Positions 25,741-34,627 of a stretch of DNA of 64,000 nucleotides are shown piece by piece (the stretch's first letter is position 1; the number at the start of each line of letters is the position of its first letter). The notes under the pieces were generated by a model. It was given only the letters and a program-made list of their open reading frames with translations. It searched no databases and had not been told where the DNA came from. Both the position numbers and the translations under genes were made by a program. Origin of the DNA: a virus. The stretch spans positions 34,092-98,091 of the IMG/VR virus record IMGVR_UViG_3300028299_000132, one strand, 5' to 3'.

Positions 25741-26796
25741 TCAAAGTTTTATATTTTTTAGTTGTGGATCATATTCATAACTAAAATTATTATCTGCTTC
25801 ATATTTTCTAATCATTCTAATCAATTTTTCTATTTTTGGATAGTTTTTGTATATTATTAAAACTTTATTAAGGTCTTTAGTCTTATTGGGATCAAATCTA
25901 CCTCCTGTGGTTATTTCAGAACTATCCATAGTACTTTTTCTATGGAAGTCTATTATGTAATAGAAATCTGGATCTTTTAATATTTTTCTTATAACTTTTC
26001 TTCCATCATATGTAGATTCCTCATCTACTATTAAATATCCACAATGTTTTATAAACGATTTAAATACTTTATATCCAAATCCAATATTTTTTATCATACT
26101 TGAAAGATGTATAAATCCTTGCATATGTGCAGTAAATCTAATATGACCAAAATGTGACTTTTCATCTCTTTTACTCAAAAAGAAAAACCATTTATTTTTC
26201 TCATTTTCAACTCCAACAGACGAGATTAATCCCAATCTTTCTATTTTATTCTCTAGATTTTTATTTTTCAATTTGAGAAAATATCTTTTATCTCCTGGAT
26301 ACCGCGTCCCTTTTCTTTCTATAAAATAAATATCCTCATCTGATATATTTTTCAGTTTATTAATAACATTATTTATTTCAAATCTTTTTATAAAATTAGG
26401 TTTATGGGTTGATCTTTTAAATATAGCACGATCTTTTATGTTACTTAAGAAAAAATTTGGATTGTCTTTGTACCACTCTTCTGTTATATTTTCTTTAATA
26501 TATTGTATTTTTTCTCTTTCATCTAATAGATAGAATCTATTATCAACTTTTAATTCAAATTCTCCAATTTTATTCTTTTTAACATCTTGTAATATACCCT
26601 CAACATATTTTGACCACCAATCTACTTTAAACCTAACTTGTTTACCTATTAGTTGTTTAAGATTCAGATAGTTTTCTTCATGTTTTAATGACGAATTTGT
26701 AAAAGGATTATCATATTCTAATGTTGTGTATGGTTCATATTCTTCCCAGTCCATATCATCAAAATCAATATCTTCAAATAATTTTATATATCTCAT
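25741..26796 (-). CDS. Head-tagged protein, full-length paralogue of 38400-39072
   Basis: 351 residues. Begins MRYIKLFEDIDFDDMDWEEYEP. After an SH3-like stretch (IGKQVRFKVDWWSKYVEG) comes a long middle region, and the C-terminal 120 residues contain NIGFGYKVFKSFIKHCGYL, RKILKDPDFYYIIDF and VLIIYKNYPKIEKLI. The broken gene at 38400-39072 matches these three blocks. No catalytic motif recognised. A TATATA box lies 5-13 bases upstream of the start. Confidence 0.8.
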   Translation of the reverse strand: MRYIKLFEDIDFDDMDWEEYEPYTTLEYDNPFTNSSLKHEENYLNLKQLIGKQVRFKVDWWSKYVEGILQDVKKNKIGEFELKVDNRFYLLDEREKIQYIKENITEEWYKDNPNFFLSNIKDRAIFKRSTHKPNFIKRFEINNVINKLKNISDEDIYFIERKGTRYPGDKRYFLKLKNKNLENKIERLGLISSVGVENEKNKWFFFLSKRDEKSHFGHIRFTAHMQGFIHLSSMIKNIGFGYKVFKSFIKHCGYLIVDEESTYDGRKVIRKILKDPDFYYIIDFHRKSTMDSSEITTGGRFDPNKTKDLNKVLIIYKNYPKIEKLIRMIRKYEADNNFSYEYDPQLKNIKL

Positions 26797-26807
26797 AGAG
26801 ATATATA

Positions 26808-27320
26808 TTAAAAATACATTATGTATTTTTCATCAAAATGTGTTTTATTCTCGTCTAGAACTTTATAGAAATTAGTTGGATTATTTTCTTGTGAATTTTT
26901 AATCATCATTTCTAATGATTCTTTACTAACATCAATATCACATTTAATTGATTCAAATATATCTTTTATAACATCTATTTTTTCAACAATATTCTCAATT
27001 GAATGATTATTACCTATATTTATTATGTATTCTGTACTAAAATAATCTTCATATTCATAATAATCATATTTTTCAAGTAAATAATTATATTCATATGGAA
27101 CTAGATTTTCATCTTTGGAAAATATTTCTATTATATCACCATTTCTTTTTCCTCTATAGACATAAATACTGTTTAATTCAACTATGTTATCAATATTTTT
27201 GTGTTCCCATTTATTCCCCCACACTTCTGTTAATCTTTTTTTTAATAATTCAGGAAATTCTCTACTGCTTATAGTATCCGTTTCTGGATAAACACTAATT
27301 ATTAAATAATAACTCTCCAT
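26808..27320 (-). CDS. Hypothetical protein (170 aa)
   Basis: MESYYLIISVYPETDTISSREFPELLKKRL, followed by aromatic acidic sequence (YEYNYLLEKYDYYEYEDYF). Mixed alpha/beta, no motif, no head tag. Five bases separate it from the HD-domain gene upstream, so they share a transcript. Confidence 0.6.
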   Translation of the reverse strand: MESYYLIISVYPETDTISSREFPELLKKRLTEVWGNKWEHKNIDNIVELNSIYVYRGKRNGDIIEIFSKDENLVPYEYNYLLEKYDYYEYEDYFSTEYIINIGNNHSIENIVEKIDVIKDIFESIKCDIDVSKESLEMMIKNSQENNPTNFYKVLDENKTHFDEKYIMYF

Positions 27321-27325
27321 TTTAT

Positions 27326-28072
27326 TTAATTAATTTTTGATTTGATATATTCAAATATTTTATTTTTTATATTATCTCGTTTTTCTCCTTCTAGTAACAA
27401 GTCAAATAATTGATTAAAATATTTATTATCAATTATTTGTTTAAACATAAATTGTGAATTAAAATCAAATGCCCATGATAACATTAATAATGTTAAGTCA
27501 GTATCAGATTTTATTTCACTATAATTTTTTGTTTGTTCATTCATTATTAATTTATAAAAACCATCATCTATTTCTGTTATTTTGTTGTTGTCAATGTAAT
27601 ATTTTATATGTACTCTATAAATATCCAATTTATCAAAATCTCTGATTAATTTACAATAATGTAATGTTTCATCATCACAATCGTTAGTTAAAGAGAATTT
27701 GTTATGATTAAATATAGACGATGATATAATATTTCTTTCTTTTTCAGAAAAATCTTCTAATAAATTTTCATTATTTATAACTTTACACCCTAGATATCCA
27801 TGATCAACAGATTTAAAATCATCAAATGTCTGATATATATCTAATTGTGAGAATCTTCCAATATCATGAAATAATGAAATGAATTTTAAAACTTTTTCAT
27901 TTTCTTTTAATTTACTTTCTTTTAAGTATTTTATTGAATTTCCATAAACATAAAATGAGTGTTCCTTTTTTACATCTATATGTTTTTGTCTGTCTTTATC
28001 ATCATATATGAACTTATCTGTGTAGTTCTTAAAAAATTTAATATATTCCTTCATTTTTATATATCTTTTCAA
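27326..28072 (-). CDS. HD-domain phosphohydrolase
   Basis: 248 residues, possibly starting at MKEYIKFFKN six codons in. EKVLKFISLFHDIGRFSQ holds the paired His-Asp metal ligands; FKSVDHGYLGCKV gives a second His, IFNHNKF a third and IRDFDKLDIYRVH the last Asp. This is the H...HD...H...H...D order of HD hydrolases that act on nucleotides or cyclic dinucleotides. The substrate is unknown. Given the signalling nucleotides used in bacterial anti-phage defence, degradation of such a molecule is one possible role. Confidence 0.8.
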   Translation of the reverse strand: MKRYIKMKEYIKFFKNYTDKFIYDDKDRQKHIDVKKEHSFYVYGNSIKYLKESKLKENEKVLKFISLFHDIGRFSQLDIYQTFDDFKSVDHGYLGCKVINNENLLEDFSEKERNIISSSIFNHNKFSLTNDCDDETLHYCKLIRDFDKLDIYRVHIKYYIDNNKITEIDDGFYKLIMNEQTKNYSEIKSDTDLTLLMLSWAFDFNSQFMFKQIIDNKYFNQLFDLLLEGEKRDNIKNKIFEYIKSKIN

Positions 28073-28135
28073 AAATTATATTCCAAAAACATTAAAATGT
28101 TTCCTTATATTTTAATATATAAAATAAAAACAAAT

Positions 28136-29131
28136 ATGAGAAACTTTTTTTATCAAATCAGATTTTATTTTTATTTGATTTTCACAAATAGATTTAAAAA
28201 AGAAACAATAAATTCAATCAGTAAAGATGGGTGGATATTAATATTCAATGATGAGTTTGAAGGAACCGAGTTAGATAAAACTAAATGGGCAACCGAAGAA
28301 CCTTGGATAGTTAAAAATGGAACAGCGTGGATTGATAGTCAAGTATTAGTTAAAGATGGTGAGTGTTTGTTAACATCAGATAATTATTGTGGGACTCTTC
28401 CAATTATTGATTGTAATGGTGAACATTATGATGTTAAAACATGTAGTGGTCAAATATTTACATACCCATCGTTATATAAAAAATATGGGTATTATGAAAC
28501 TAGAACCAAGGTTCTTCCAGGTGGTATAAGATATTGGCCCGCGTTTTGGTTCGCATCTCGTGAATCTTGGCCACCAGAAATTGACCAATACGAATATATG
28601 GCGGCTGGTGACACTCGTAGAATGACAATGACATATCATTGGTTATCTGATAAAGAGAATTGGGATGAGATTTGGAGTTTGATAAATGAATGTCACAAAA
28701 AAGGTTTTCTTCCGACTGTTTTATCAACTATAAACGAAAATATCAAATATATGCAGAATCCTAACGAACCACCACCTTGGAGTTCAGAAAAACAAACATA
28801 TATAGATAAATTAAATTCTTTAAGAATTCATAAAATGCATGTCACTGGGTTGAATAATATGGATTTTGATAAACATTATCATACATATGGAATGAAATGG
28901 GAAGAAGGTAAGAATGGTGAAAAAGATAGAATAACTTGGTATTTTGATAATTTAGCTGTTAAAACATTAAGAGATGGTCAATGGGTGAATTTTGGTAAAT
29001 ATGTACAATTACCTGAACATCCAATGTATACTATTATTGGTAATGGATCGACTCCAGGTTATGAATTTTTACCAGGACAACATCCCGCGAGTGTTCGTGT
29101 AAGTTATTTTAGGTGTTATATAGAAAAATGA
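28136..29131 (+). CDS. Glycoside hydrolase family 16 (laminarinase-type) enzyme
   Basis: 331 residues from ATG 28136; the frame is open upstream but that part overlaps the divergent gene and is rejected. Residues 33-50 (WILIFNDEFEGTELDKTKW) open the GH16 fold. The catalytic motif is EIDQYE: Glu148 nucleophile, Asp150, Glu153 acid/base. WPAFWFASRESWPP precedes it and HTYGMKWEE with WYFDN follows, all typical. The N-terminus (FFYQIRFYFYLIF) is hydrophobic and might be a membrane anchor. GH16 enzymes cleave beta-1,3/1,4 glucans or galactans. A role on host capsule or marine polysaccharide is likely. Confidence 0.9.
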   Translation: MRNFFYQIRFYFYLIFTNRFKKETINSISKDGWILIFNDEFEGTELDKTKWATEEPWIVKNGTAWIDSQVLVKDGECLLTSDNYCGTLPIIDCNGEHYDVKTCSGQIFTYPSLYKKYGYYETRTKVLPGGIRYWPAFWFASRESWPPEIDQYEYMAAGDTRRMTMTYHWLSDKENWDEIWSLINECHKKGFLPTVLSTINENIKYMQNPNEPPPWSSEKQTYIDKLNSLRIHKMHVTGLNNMDFDKHYHTYGMKWEEGKNGEKDRITWYFDNLAVKTLRDGQWVNFGKYVQLPEHPMYTIIGNGSTPGYEFLPGQHPASVRVSYFRCYIEK

Positions 29132-29144
29132 TTATATTTAAATT

Positions 29145-29486
29145 ATGGATATAAATATTAATTGGTTCAAAGATGAATCTTTTACGGAAATGATGCTGAT
29201 ATTAAGTAGAATTCTTAATAAGTTTATGATAAGAAGAGATAGATTTAAAATAGATAAATATCCTGATTTATTTATGAATTTATTGGAATTTGAATTAAAA
29301 CAATTAGATGATATTTATGATTGTTCTTATGATAGTCGTACAGGAATTATATCATTTTTCTGTAGAACTTACGAAATAACATATTGTGCTGATATAGAGC
29401 TATATACATCTAGTTTTGATGTTATGAAGGAATATATTGTTGATTCAACAACTGGTGAAATTATAGAAGAGTTTAATTCTTATTAA
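29145..29486 (+). CDS. Hypothetical protein (113 aa)
   Basis: Alpha/beta protein with CSYDSRTGIISFFCRTYEITYCADIELY in the middle. No recognised motif. Follows the GH16 gene by 13 bases and overlaps the end of the opposite gene by 4 bases. Confidence 0.6.
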   Translation: MDININWFKDESFTEMMLILSRILNKFMIRRDRFKIDKYPDLFMNLLEFELKQLDDIYDCSYDSRTGIISFFCRTYEITYCADIELYTSSFDVMKEYIVDSTTGEIIEEFNSY

Positions 29487-29821
29487 AGAATTGTTCTTTT
29501 CATCATTCTATTTTTGATTATTTCTTCAGAATGACTGTCCCATTCAATAAAAAATTCATTCTTTTCAAATTCTTTTACATTTTTAATGAAATTTTCATCT
29601 TCATAAAACATTACAAATGAATTAGTTACAGAATTATCTTTTATTTTTTCATATTCATTTAAAATTTTTTTGTACTTTCTAATGGATTCGTTGTATCTAT
29701 CCAATATGGTATCATAATCATCATATGATGATGGTGAGTTAAAATCAACCATTTTAACTACTGATGGCTTTGGTGGTGGAACCACTGTTAATCTTTTGTA
29801 ATATAATACACACTGAAACAT
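29483..29821 (-). CDS. Hypothetical protein (112 aa)
   Basis: Begins with FQCVLYYKRLTVVPPPKPSVV, then a long helical, strongly charged stretch (YNESIRKYKKILNEYEKIK). No family recognised. It has a clear Bacteroidota-type promoter 36 bases upstream, so it is probably expressed early by host RNA polymerase. Confidence 0.6.
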   Translation of the reverse strand: MFQCVLYYKRLTVVPPPKPSVVKMVDFNSPSSYDDYDTILDRYNESIRKYKKILNEYEKIKDNSVTNSFVMFYEDENFIKNVKEFEKNEFFIEWDSHSEEIIKNRMMKRTIL

Positions 29822-29856
29822 ATATATATATATTAATTATTTAATTTCTTCTATTA

Positions 29857-29888
29857 CAAAGATACAAAAAATTTAATTATTATACAAA
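29857..29888 (-). promoter_or_regulatory. Bacteroidota-type promoter
   Basis: Minus strand: TTTG, 20 bases, TATCTTTG. Matches the -33/-7 consensus of the Bacteroidota primary sigma factor and lies just upstream of gene 29483-29821. Confidence 0.75.
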
Positions 29889-29892
29889 AATG

Positions 29893-30174
29893 TTATGGGT
29901 TTCTAGAATAACATCTATTTTTCGATTCTTCCATTGATTCTATTCCAAAATTATAATAACATTCTCTATTTGATATTGCTTTTATACGACCACCTATCAT
30001 CCAACCACAACTCTTATTACTAACTATAGCGTTTTTACTTTCATTAATCCAAAATATTTGTGGTGATTCATCAAGAAATTTATCAATATTATCATATTGA
30101 TGTTTTTCAACATATTCTTTACTGAATATTGATTGAAACATCCATTTTGGTTTATCAAATAATAACTCTTCCAT
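29893..30174 (-). CDS. Hypothetical protein (93 aa)
   Basis: MEELLFDKPKWMFQSIFSKEYV, FWINESKNAIVSNKSCGWMIGG. Not recognised; mixed fold with three cysteines that do not form a metal knuckle. Confidence 0.55.
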   Translation of the reverse strand: MEELLFDKPKWMFQSIFSKEYVEKHQYDNIDKFLDESPQIFWINESKNAIVSNKSCGWMIGGRIKAISNRECYYNFGIESMEESKNRCYSRNP

Positions 30175-30191
30175 ATTTTAATTTAAATTTT

Positions 30192-30503
30192 TTAATCATA
30201 TTTGTCAATTAGTGGTTTTATTAATAAATATACAACATAACAAACAAAACTACCTATGAATCCATATAATATGTAATATATATCAGACAAATAAAATATA
30301 AATCCATTTCTTTCATTTAATAATATAATAAATTGAAAAATTATAGCAACATAGAATCCCACACACTGACTGCAACTAATTAATTTTCCTAGGTGATTAT
30401 TAATATTACAAGCTTTTTCTCTTATTGGTTTAAAGATATATGATTGTGTTATTATTAATGTTGCTCCTATTGTGGATAATATTAATATTAAAAATGTTAA
30501 CAT
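30192..30503 (-). CDS. Integral membrane protein, DUF1360-like
   Basis: 103 residues with three hydrophobic segments and KLISCSQCVGFYVAI between the first and second. A CxxC motif followed by G-[FW] at a membrane edge is typical of small DUF1360-type proteins found in phages and Bacteroidota. Function unknown. The start is 18 bases downstream of a G/C-rich hairpin. Confidence 0.6.
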   Translation of the reverse strand: MLTFLILILSTIGATLIITQSYIFKPIREKACNINNHLGKLISCSQCVGFYVAIIFQFIILLNERNGFIFYLSDIYYILYGFIGSFVCYVVYLLIKPLIDKYD

Positions 30504-30520
30504 TTAGAGTTTTTCAATTT

Positions 30521-30540
30521 TTGGGGGACTTTTAATCCCC
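30521..30540 (-). other. G/C-rich hairpin in leader of 30192-30503
   Basis: Stem GGGGGA / TCCCCC with loop CTTTTAA, in an otherwise very AT-rich 123-base gap. No T run on either strand, so a simple terminator is doubtful. The stretch next to it (AGTAGCTCATTG on the minus strand) recalls a tRNA D-arm, but no complete cloverleaf can be folded. Confidence 0.35.
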
Positions 30541-30626
30541 CTCCCTAACAGCCATTTGAACAATGAGCTACTGGTCTTAACATAAATCTTTTTATCATAT
30601 GTTTTTTATTTTATATATTAAAAAAG

Positions 30627-31325
30627 TTAAAGTTGAATTATTTTCCATTTCCCATCCATCGTTTCACATAACGCGGTATAATGTTCTTTACAATCACCAC
30701 TATTCATATATTTTAGGTCTTCACGAATCTCTGGATAATGAATATGACCACAAATAATATAATCAACAGAATGTTTTTTTAATATATTTTTGATTCGTAA
30801 TTTATAAAAACTTATAATTTTTAATCCATTTTTGAAAAACAATTTTGAGTTTTCTGTAAGTGATTCAAATTCATCATCTTTGATAATTTTTATCTTTTTC
30901 TTAAATACTATACCACTATGGTGTTTTTTTATTTTTGATAGAATTCTAATAGTATAATTAAATAATCCAAGTAGTAATTTACTATCAGTTATTGGATTTT
31001 TGAATACTCCATTATGACCGTGATGTATGAAATATTTTTTGCCAAAACTTTCATATATGAAATAATCATAATTTTTAAATTTTGGATTTTTATCGTGATT
31101 ACCATTTATATAAATAACATCATAATTATCTATAAGGTTTTTTAGATATCTTATTATTTTTTCATCTAGCTGTAACCATTGTCTTTCTAAGTATAGATAA
31201 TCAATTATATCTCCGCATAGGAATAATTTTTCAAAAGAGTTTTTATTTATAAATTTTATAACTCTCTTATAATCAGATGATGGTGAACATAGATGTAAAT
31301 CTGATAATATTATGGTTTTAAACAT
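30627..31325 (-). CDS. Metallophosphoesterase (LpxH-like)
   Basis: 232 residues with all calcineurin-type motifs: LSDLHL, FLCGDIIDYL, INGNHDKN, IHHGH and CGHIHYPE. The order and the short insert resemble UDP-2,3-diacylglucosamine pyrophosphatase LpxH, a lipid A enzyme, but related enzymes hydrolyse other phosphodiesters, so the substrate is open. The start overlaps the end of the upstream membrane-anchored gene by 16 bases. Confidence 0.85.
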   Translation of the reverse strand: MFKTIILSDLHLCSPSSDYKRVIKFINKNSFEKLFLCGDIIDYLYLERQWLQLDEKIIRYLKNLIDNYDVIYINGNHDKNPKFKNYDYFIYESFGKKYFIHHGHNGVFKNPITDSKLLLGLFNYTIRILSKIKKHHSGIVFKKKIKIIKDDEFESLTENSKLFFKNGLKIISFYKLRIKNILKKHSVDYIICGHIHYPEIREDLKYMNSGDCKEHYTALCETMDGKWKIIQL

Positions 31326-31585
31326 TTTATATTCCCCTTCTCATCATTTATTTTAATAGTATCTGAATCTTTATATCCGTAAAAACTTGAATCTGTTCTT
31401 ACCCATATATCATATCCATCTGGAGTTTCTAACATCAGCCAACAACTGTTGTCAGTACATTCGTGGTCTATGATAACATAATTATTATAAATTTCATTAA
31501 AATTTTTACCTCTATCAAAATCAATAATGAATAATAGACTAACGAATATAACGATAAATGTTAATATAACTATAATCTTTCTCAT
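31310..31585 (-). CDS. Membrane-anchored or secreted small protein (91 aa)
   Basis: Residues 4-23 (IIVILTFIVIFVSLLFIIDF) are a signal anchor. The outside part (HECTDNSCWLMLETPDGYDIWVRTD) is beta-type with one Cys pair. A TATATA element precedes it. It is coupled to the phosphoesterase gene. Confidence 0.65.
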   Translation of the reverse strand: MRKIIVILTFIVIFVSLLFIIDFDRGKNFNEIYNNYVIIDHECTDNSCWLMLETPDGYDIWVRTDSSFYGYKDSDTIKINDEKGNIKCLKP

Positions 31586-31635
31586 AATGTAAAAATATTT
31601 TTTAATATATATAAATACAAATGTAATATATTTTT

Positions 31636-32484
31636 ATGAAGAAACAAATTGAAGTTTTAAGATTTGATGAATTTGTTAACGAAGAATTTAAATTTAGTGG
31701 TCTAAGAAATTGGACTATAATATTTCTAGCACTTTTTTATAATTTCAAAGGAGATGTTCCAAGAAAATTTAATGAACCAAAATTTGTTGAAAATTATGTT
31801 AAAAATTTACCAAAATTAAATAATAATCAAAGAGTTAGAGATATTATAAGTGAAGTAAAAAATAGAGTATTAAAAGATACAAAAATATCAAATAAACAAG
31901 AAATTTTAAAAAAGATAGATGAGACTTTAATTGTTATTAGACGAGAAGATGAGTTTATGAAAATAATTACAGATATTGGTAATAAAGAAGCTAGTGGTAG
32001 ATTAATTACTTTTAAAATTAATGATAATACACAAACACATTCTATTATTATCTTAGAAAAAGACTTTAATGATGAAACATTAACTCACGAATTAAACCAT
32101 GTTGTAGAGAATAATATAAAACAAGATATGAGTGGAGTGGAAAAGATGTTTAACTTTAATATGAACTTTAAAGAATATAATAATAACTTAAAAATGATGA
32201 CGAATGGTGATTATTATTTACCAAGTTCAGCGACTATTGATAAAGAATATAGAGATTATTTAAAAACTGAATTATATGTCAGATTAAATGGATTTAAGAG
32301 ATTTTTATATAATCATAAATTAATAAACAATTCAAATGATAGTATAAAAGAATATATGATAAACAATATATTATCTGGTAGATTTTACAAGAATTTAAGT
32401 GATGAAGATAAGGAAATATTCTCACACTCAGACTTTTTAGAAATATTTATGTTTTTAGATAGAGAAAAATGGAAAGGATTTTAA
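31636..32484 (+). CDS. Second HELNH metalloprotease-like protein, head-tag-like leader
   Basis: 282 residues. The leader MKKQIEVLRFDEFVNEEF ends in the FVNE form of the head tag. LTHELNHVVENN (His151, Glu152, His155) is the zinc-protease motif; DKEYRDYLKTELYVR about 60 residues later may supply the third ligand. Similar in design to 22176-23174, and both have a helical C-terminal region of 100 or more residues. Predicted zinc peptidase, possibly carried in the head. TATATA box upstream. Confidence 0.65.
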   Translation: MKKQIEVLRFDEFVNEEFKFSGLRNWTIIFLALFYNFKGDVPRKFNEPKFVENYVKNLPKLNNNQRVRDIISEVKNRVLKDTKISNKQEILKKIDETLIVIRREDEFMKIITDIGNKEASGRLITFKINDNTQTHSIIILEKDFNDETLTHELNHVVENNIKQDMSGVEKMFNFNMNFKEYNNNLKMMTNGDYYLPSSATIDKEYRDYLKTELYVRLNGFKRFLYNHKLINNSNDSIKEYMINNILSGRFYKNLSDEDKEIFSHSDFLEIFMFLDREKWKGF

Positions 32485-32486
32485 TT

Positions 32487-33236
32487 ATGAAATACTTAAA
32501 ATTATTTGAAGTGATTAAAATTTCTGATTATAGGAAATATCATAGAATGAGGGGTAATGATGATTTTCAAGAGAAAATGAAAGAATATTTTATGAAATTT
32601 CCAGACCATAGTAGAAATTATGATAGAATTTATTTTGATTTTGAAGTAGACCCAGATGACTGGAAAATTAAAATACCAAAAGAAATTTCTGATTTTATGG
32701 GATGGTATCATTATCCAATATTAGACTATAATAAAGGTATATGTAGAGATCACGATGGTAGAGAAATTAGGATTGGTAGATTATTTCAAAAACTAGGAGA
32801 AGATAGATTATTAAAAGTATATAATGATAGTAAACAAAATATGTTAAGGGATATTGGTGATTTACAGATAGTTATATCTAGGCATAAATATGATATAGTA
32901 GGTCAATCAACAGACAGAGGATGGACAACTTGTATAGATTTACACGACAAAAGATATCAAGGTAAACATGTACATAATTTAGATTATCAAATAAGCCGAG
33001 GTACATCATTGGTCGCGTATGTAATACGAAAAGCGGATAGAAATATCAATAATCCTATATCAAGAACGAATATAAATGGATATTGTTCTCGGGAAGCCAT
33101 TCCCTGGGGTCTTAGAACATTTAGATCTAAACCATTATGGACTTTAAATACTACGAATTGTGTATATGGAACTAATGTTCCTGGTTTTATAGAGTTTCTA
33201 ATAAAATGGTGTGATGATTTTAATAAAACAAAATAA
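32487..33236 (+). CDS. Head-tagged protein with GWTTC/SLVAYVI block
   Basis: 249 residues from ATG 32487 (MKYLKLFEVIKIS), directly after the previous stop; a start six codons earlier would lie inside that gene. A basic N-terminal half is followed by DIVGQSTDRGWTTCIDLHD, RGTSLVAYVIRKADRNINNPISRTNI and TFRSKPLWTLNTTNCVYGT. This order recurs in phage proteins of unknown function. The W-T-x-C segment is also seen in 2172-3275. Confidence 0.75.
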   Translation: MKYLKLFEVIKISDYRKYHRMRGNDDFQEKMKEYFMKFPDHSRNYDRIYFDFEVDPDDWKIKIPKEISDFMGWYHYPILDYNKGICRDHDGREIRIGRLFQKLGEDRLLKVYNDSKQNMLRDIGDLQIVISRHKYDIVGQSTDRGWTTCIDLHDKRYQGKHVHNLDYQISRGTSLVAYVIRKADRNINNPISRTNINGYCSREAIPWGLRTFRSKPLWTLNTTNCVYGTNVPGFIEFLIKWCDDFNKTK

Positions 33237-33274
33237 GATTGAGAATTTAATATATACAAAAAAAATATAAAAAA

Positions 33275-33577
33275 ATGAAATACTTAAAATTATTTGAGGA
33301 ATGTGATTCTAAAAAAATTCAGGAAATTCAAGAATATGAAATCACAGAGGGAGTTAAAAATCCTAACGATAATATTAAAATGAAAATAACTTATAATCCT
33401 GGTCTTTTTAATAGAATAGGTGATAGGGATCAAGCGTTAAAAGCGTTAGCACAGCTCGCGAAAACATGTAAATTGGAAGATTGGAAATTTCAGGTTTCTG
33501 GTAGAGAATTTATATTAAATATTACAGGAAAAAGAGCATACTGTGATATATTTTACAAAGCAATTGAAAGATTATAA
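33275..33577 (+). CDS. Head-tagged small protein (100 aa)
   Basis: MKYLKLFEECDSKKIQEIQEY leader, then a compact alpha/beta domain (MKITYNPGLFNRI, ALKALAQLAKTCKLEDWKFQVSGREFIL). No function assigned. Same operon as its tagged neighbours on both sides. Confidence 0.7.
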   Translation: MKYLKLFEECDSKKIQEIQEYEITEGVKNPNDNIKMKITYNPGLFNRIGDRDQALKALAQLAKTCKLEDWKFQVSGREFILNITGKRAYCDIFYKAIERL

Positions 33578-33594
33578 AAAAATAAAATAAAAGA

Positions 33595-33972
33595 ATGAAA
33601 CACATTATAGGAATAAATGAGTTTTTAAATGAAGGATTTAGTAATAATTTTATTCAGAAATCAATAAAATTTATTGAAAGACTAAAAGATTTATTTGATG
33701 GTATAGAAATACCAGAAGAAGATTTAGATAAATTGTTAAATTCTCCATCAATTTATTCTAGTGTTTGTAATACAGGATTTTTTAAACAGATTAAAAATGT
33801 TTACAATAATAATAAAGATAGAATTAAACAAGAATATGATTTAGTATTCGGAACAAATGAAGAGTTTATATGTAGTTTATTGATATCAGTCGCTGTTATG
33901 TTCGCGTTTTATTACGCAGCAAAAAAAGGATATTTGGATAAATTAATAGGAAAAATTGATGAAAAAATTTGA
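33595..33972 (+). CDS. Head-tagged protein with C-terminal membrane segment
   Basis: 125 residues: MKHIIGINEFLNEGFSN (tag variant ending FLNE), amphipathic helices, and one transmembrane segment at about 95-113 (FICSLLISVAVMFAFYYAA). A packaged membrane-active protein would fit a role in genome entry; that is inference. Followed by a terminator. Confidence 0.65.
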   Translation: MKHIIGINEFLNEGFSNNFIQKSIKFIERLKDLFDGIEIPEEDLDKLLNSPSIYSSVCNTGFFKQIKNVYNNNKDRIKQEYDLVFGTNEEFICSLLISVAVMFAFYYAAKKGYLDKLIGKIDEKI

Positions 33973-33986
33973 AGACTTTAAAAATT

Positions 33987-34014
33987 AAAAACCCAGAAAA
34001 TCTGGGTTTTTTTG
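33987..34014. terminator. Bidirectional terminator
   Basis: AAAAACCCAGA-aaa-TCTGGGTTTTTTT, between two converging gene sets (33972 and 34015). Confidence 0.9.
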
Positions 34015-34389
34015 TTATTTATCATCAAACATAAAATCAAGATTATCGGGGTCATCCTTAGAAAATCTATTTGGTGAATAACCATACCCTTCTTGATATC
34101 CAATATCTAATTTACTAGTTTTTGTAATACCTCTAATTATGAATTTATCAGCACTATTTAAATATTTGAACGCGTTTTCTGATAATCCACCTCTATTTTT
34201 ATTTATGACGTAGACCTCATCACCAACTTTAAAATCTGTCTCAATTGGTTTATTAACAGCACGACCACCTGGTATATTTCTCTTTTTCTTTTTCCTTCTA
34301 ATTAACCAGTCATTTTCTGGATCTCTGTCTCTTTTTTTCTTTCTTTTTATCCAAGCGTCAAATTCTTCAAATAATTGTAAATGTTTCAT
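34015..34389 (-). CDS. Head-tagged basic protein with SH3-like domain
   Basis: 124 residues: MKHLQLFEEFDAWIKRKKKRD, a very basic stretch, then KVGDEVYVINKNRGGLSENAFKYL, a small beta domain. High positive charge suits DNA packing in the head. Confidence 0.7.
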   Translation of the reverse strand: MKHLQLFEEFDAWIKRKKKRDRDPENDWLIRRKKKKRNIPGGRAVNKPIETDFKVGDEVYVINKNRGGLSENAFKYLNSADKFIIRGITKTSKLDIGYQEGYGYSPNRFSKDDPDNLDFMFDDK

Positions 34390-34399
34390 ATTATTTTTT

Positions 34400-34627
34400 T
34401 TATTTTTTCCAAGTTATATCTTTACCATTTTCATCATACTTTCTAAAAATTAATTCCTCAATTCTTAAATCATTATAATTTTTTACTAATTCTTTTATAT
34501 CTCTTAATAATCTCGTTCTGTTAGCTTTTCCTCTTATGACAACATTCAAATCAATATCATCAACCGAGTCTTTTTGTCTATTGATAAAAGCTGGATGAAG
34601 TTCTTCGTTAAACCTTTTAAGTTTCAT
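34400..34627 (-). CDS. Head-tagged small protein (75 aa)
   Basis: MKLKRFNEELHPAFINRQKDS, then VDDIDLNVVIRGKANRTRLLRDIKELVKNY. Head tag of the KRFNE type. Function not recognised. The first gene of a two-gene leftward unit with a TATATA element upstream (34649). Confidence 0.7.
   Translation of the reverse strand: MKLKRFNEELHPAFINRQKDSVDDIDLNVVIRGKANRTRLLRDIKELVKNYNDLRIEELIFRKYDENGKDITWKK

Noticed and set aside
27959-28135. Upstream extension of the GH16 gene
   Set aside because: It overlaps the divergent HD-domain gene and its leader; ATG 28136 follows a TATATA box and A-rich stretch.
30515-30600. Possible second tRNA
   Set aside because: A T-arm-like hairpin and a D-arm-like AGTAGCTCA can be seen, but acceptor and anticodon stems cannot be formed.
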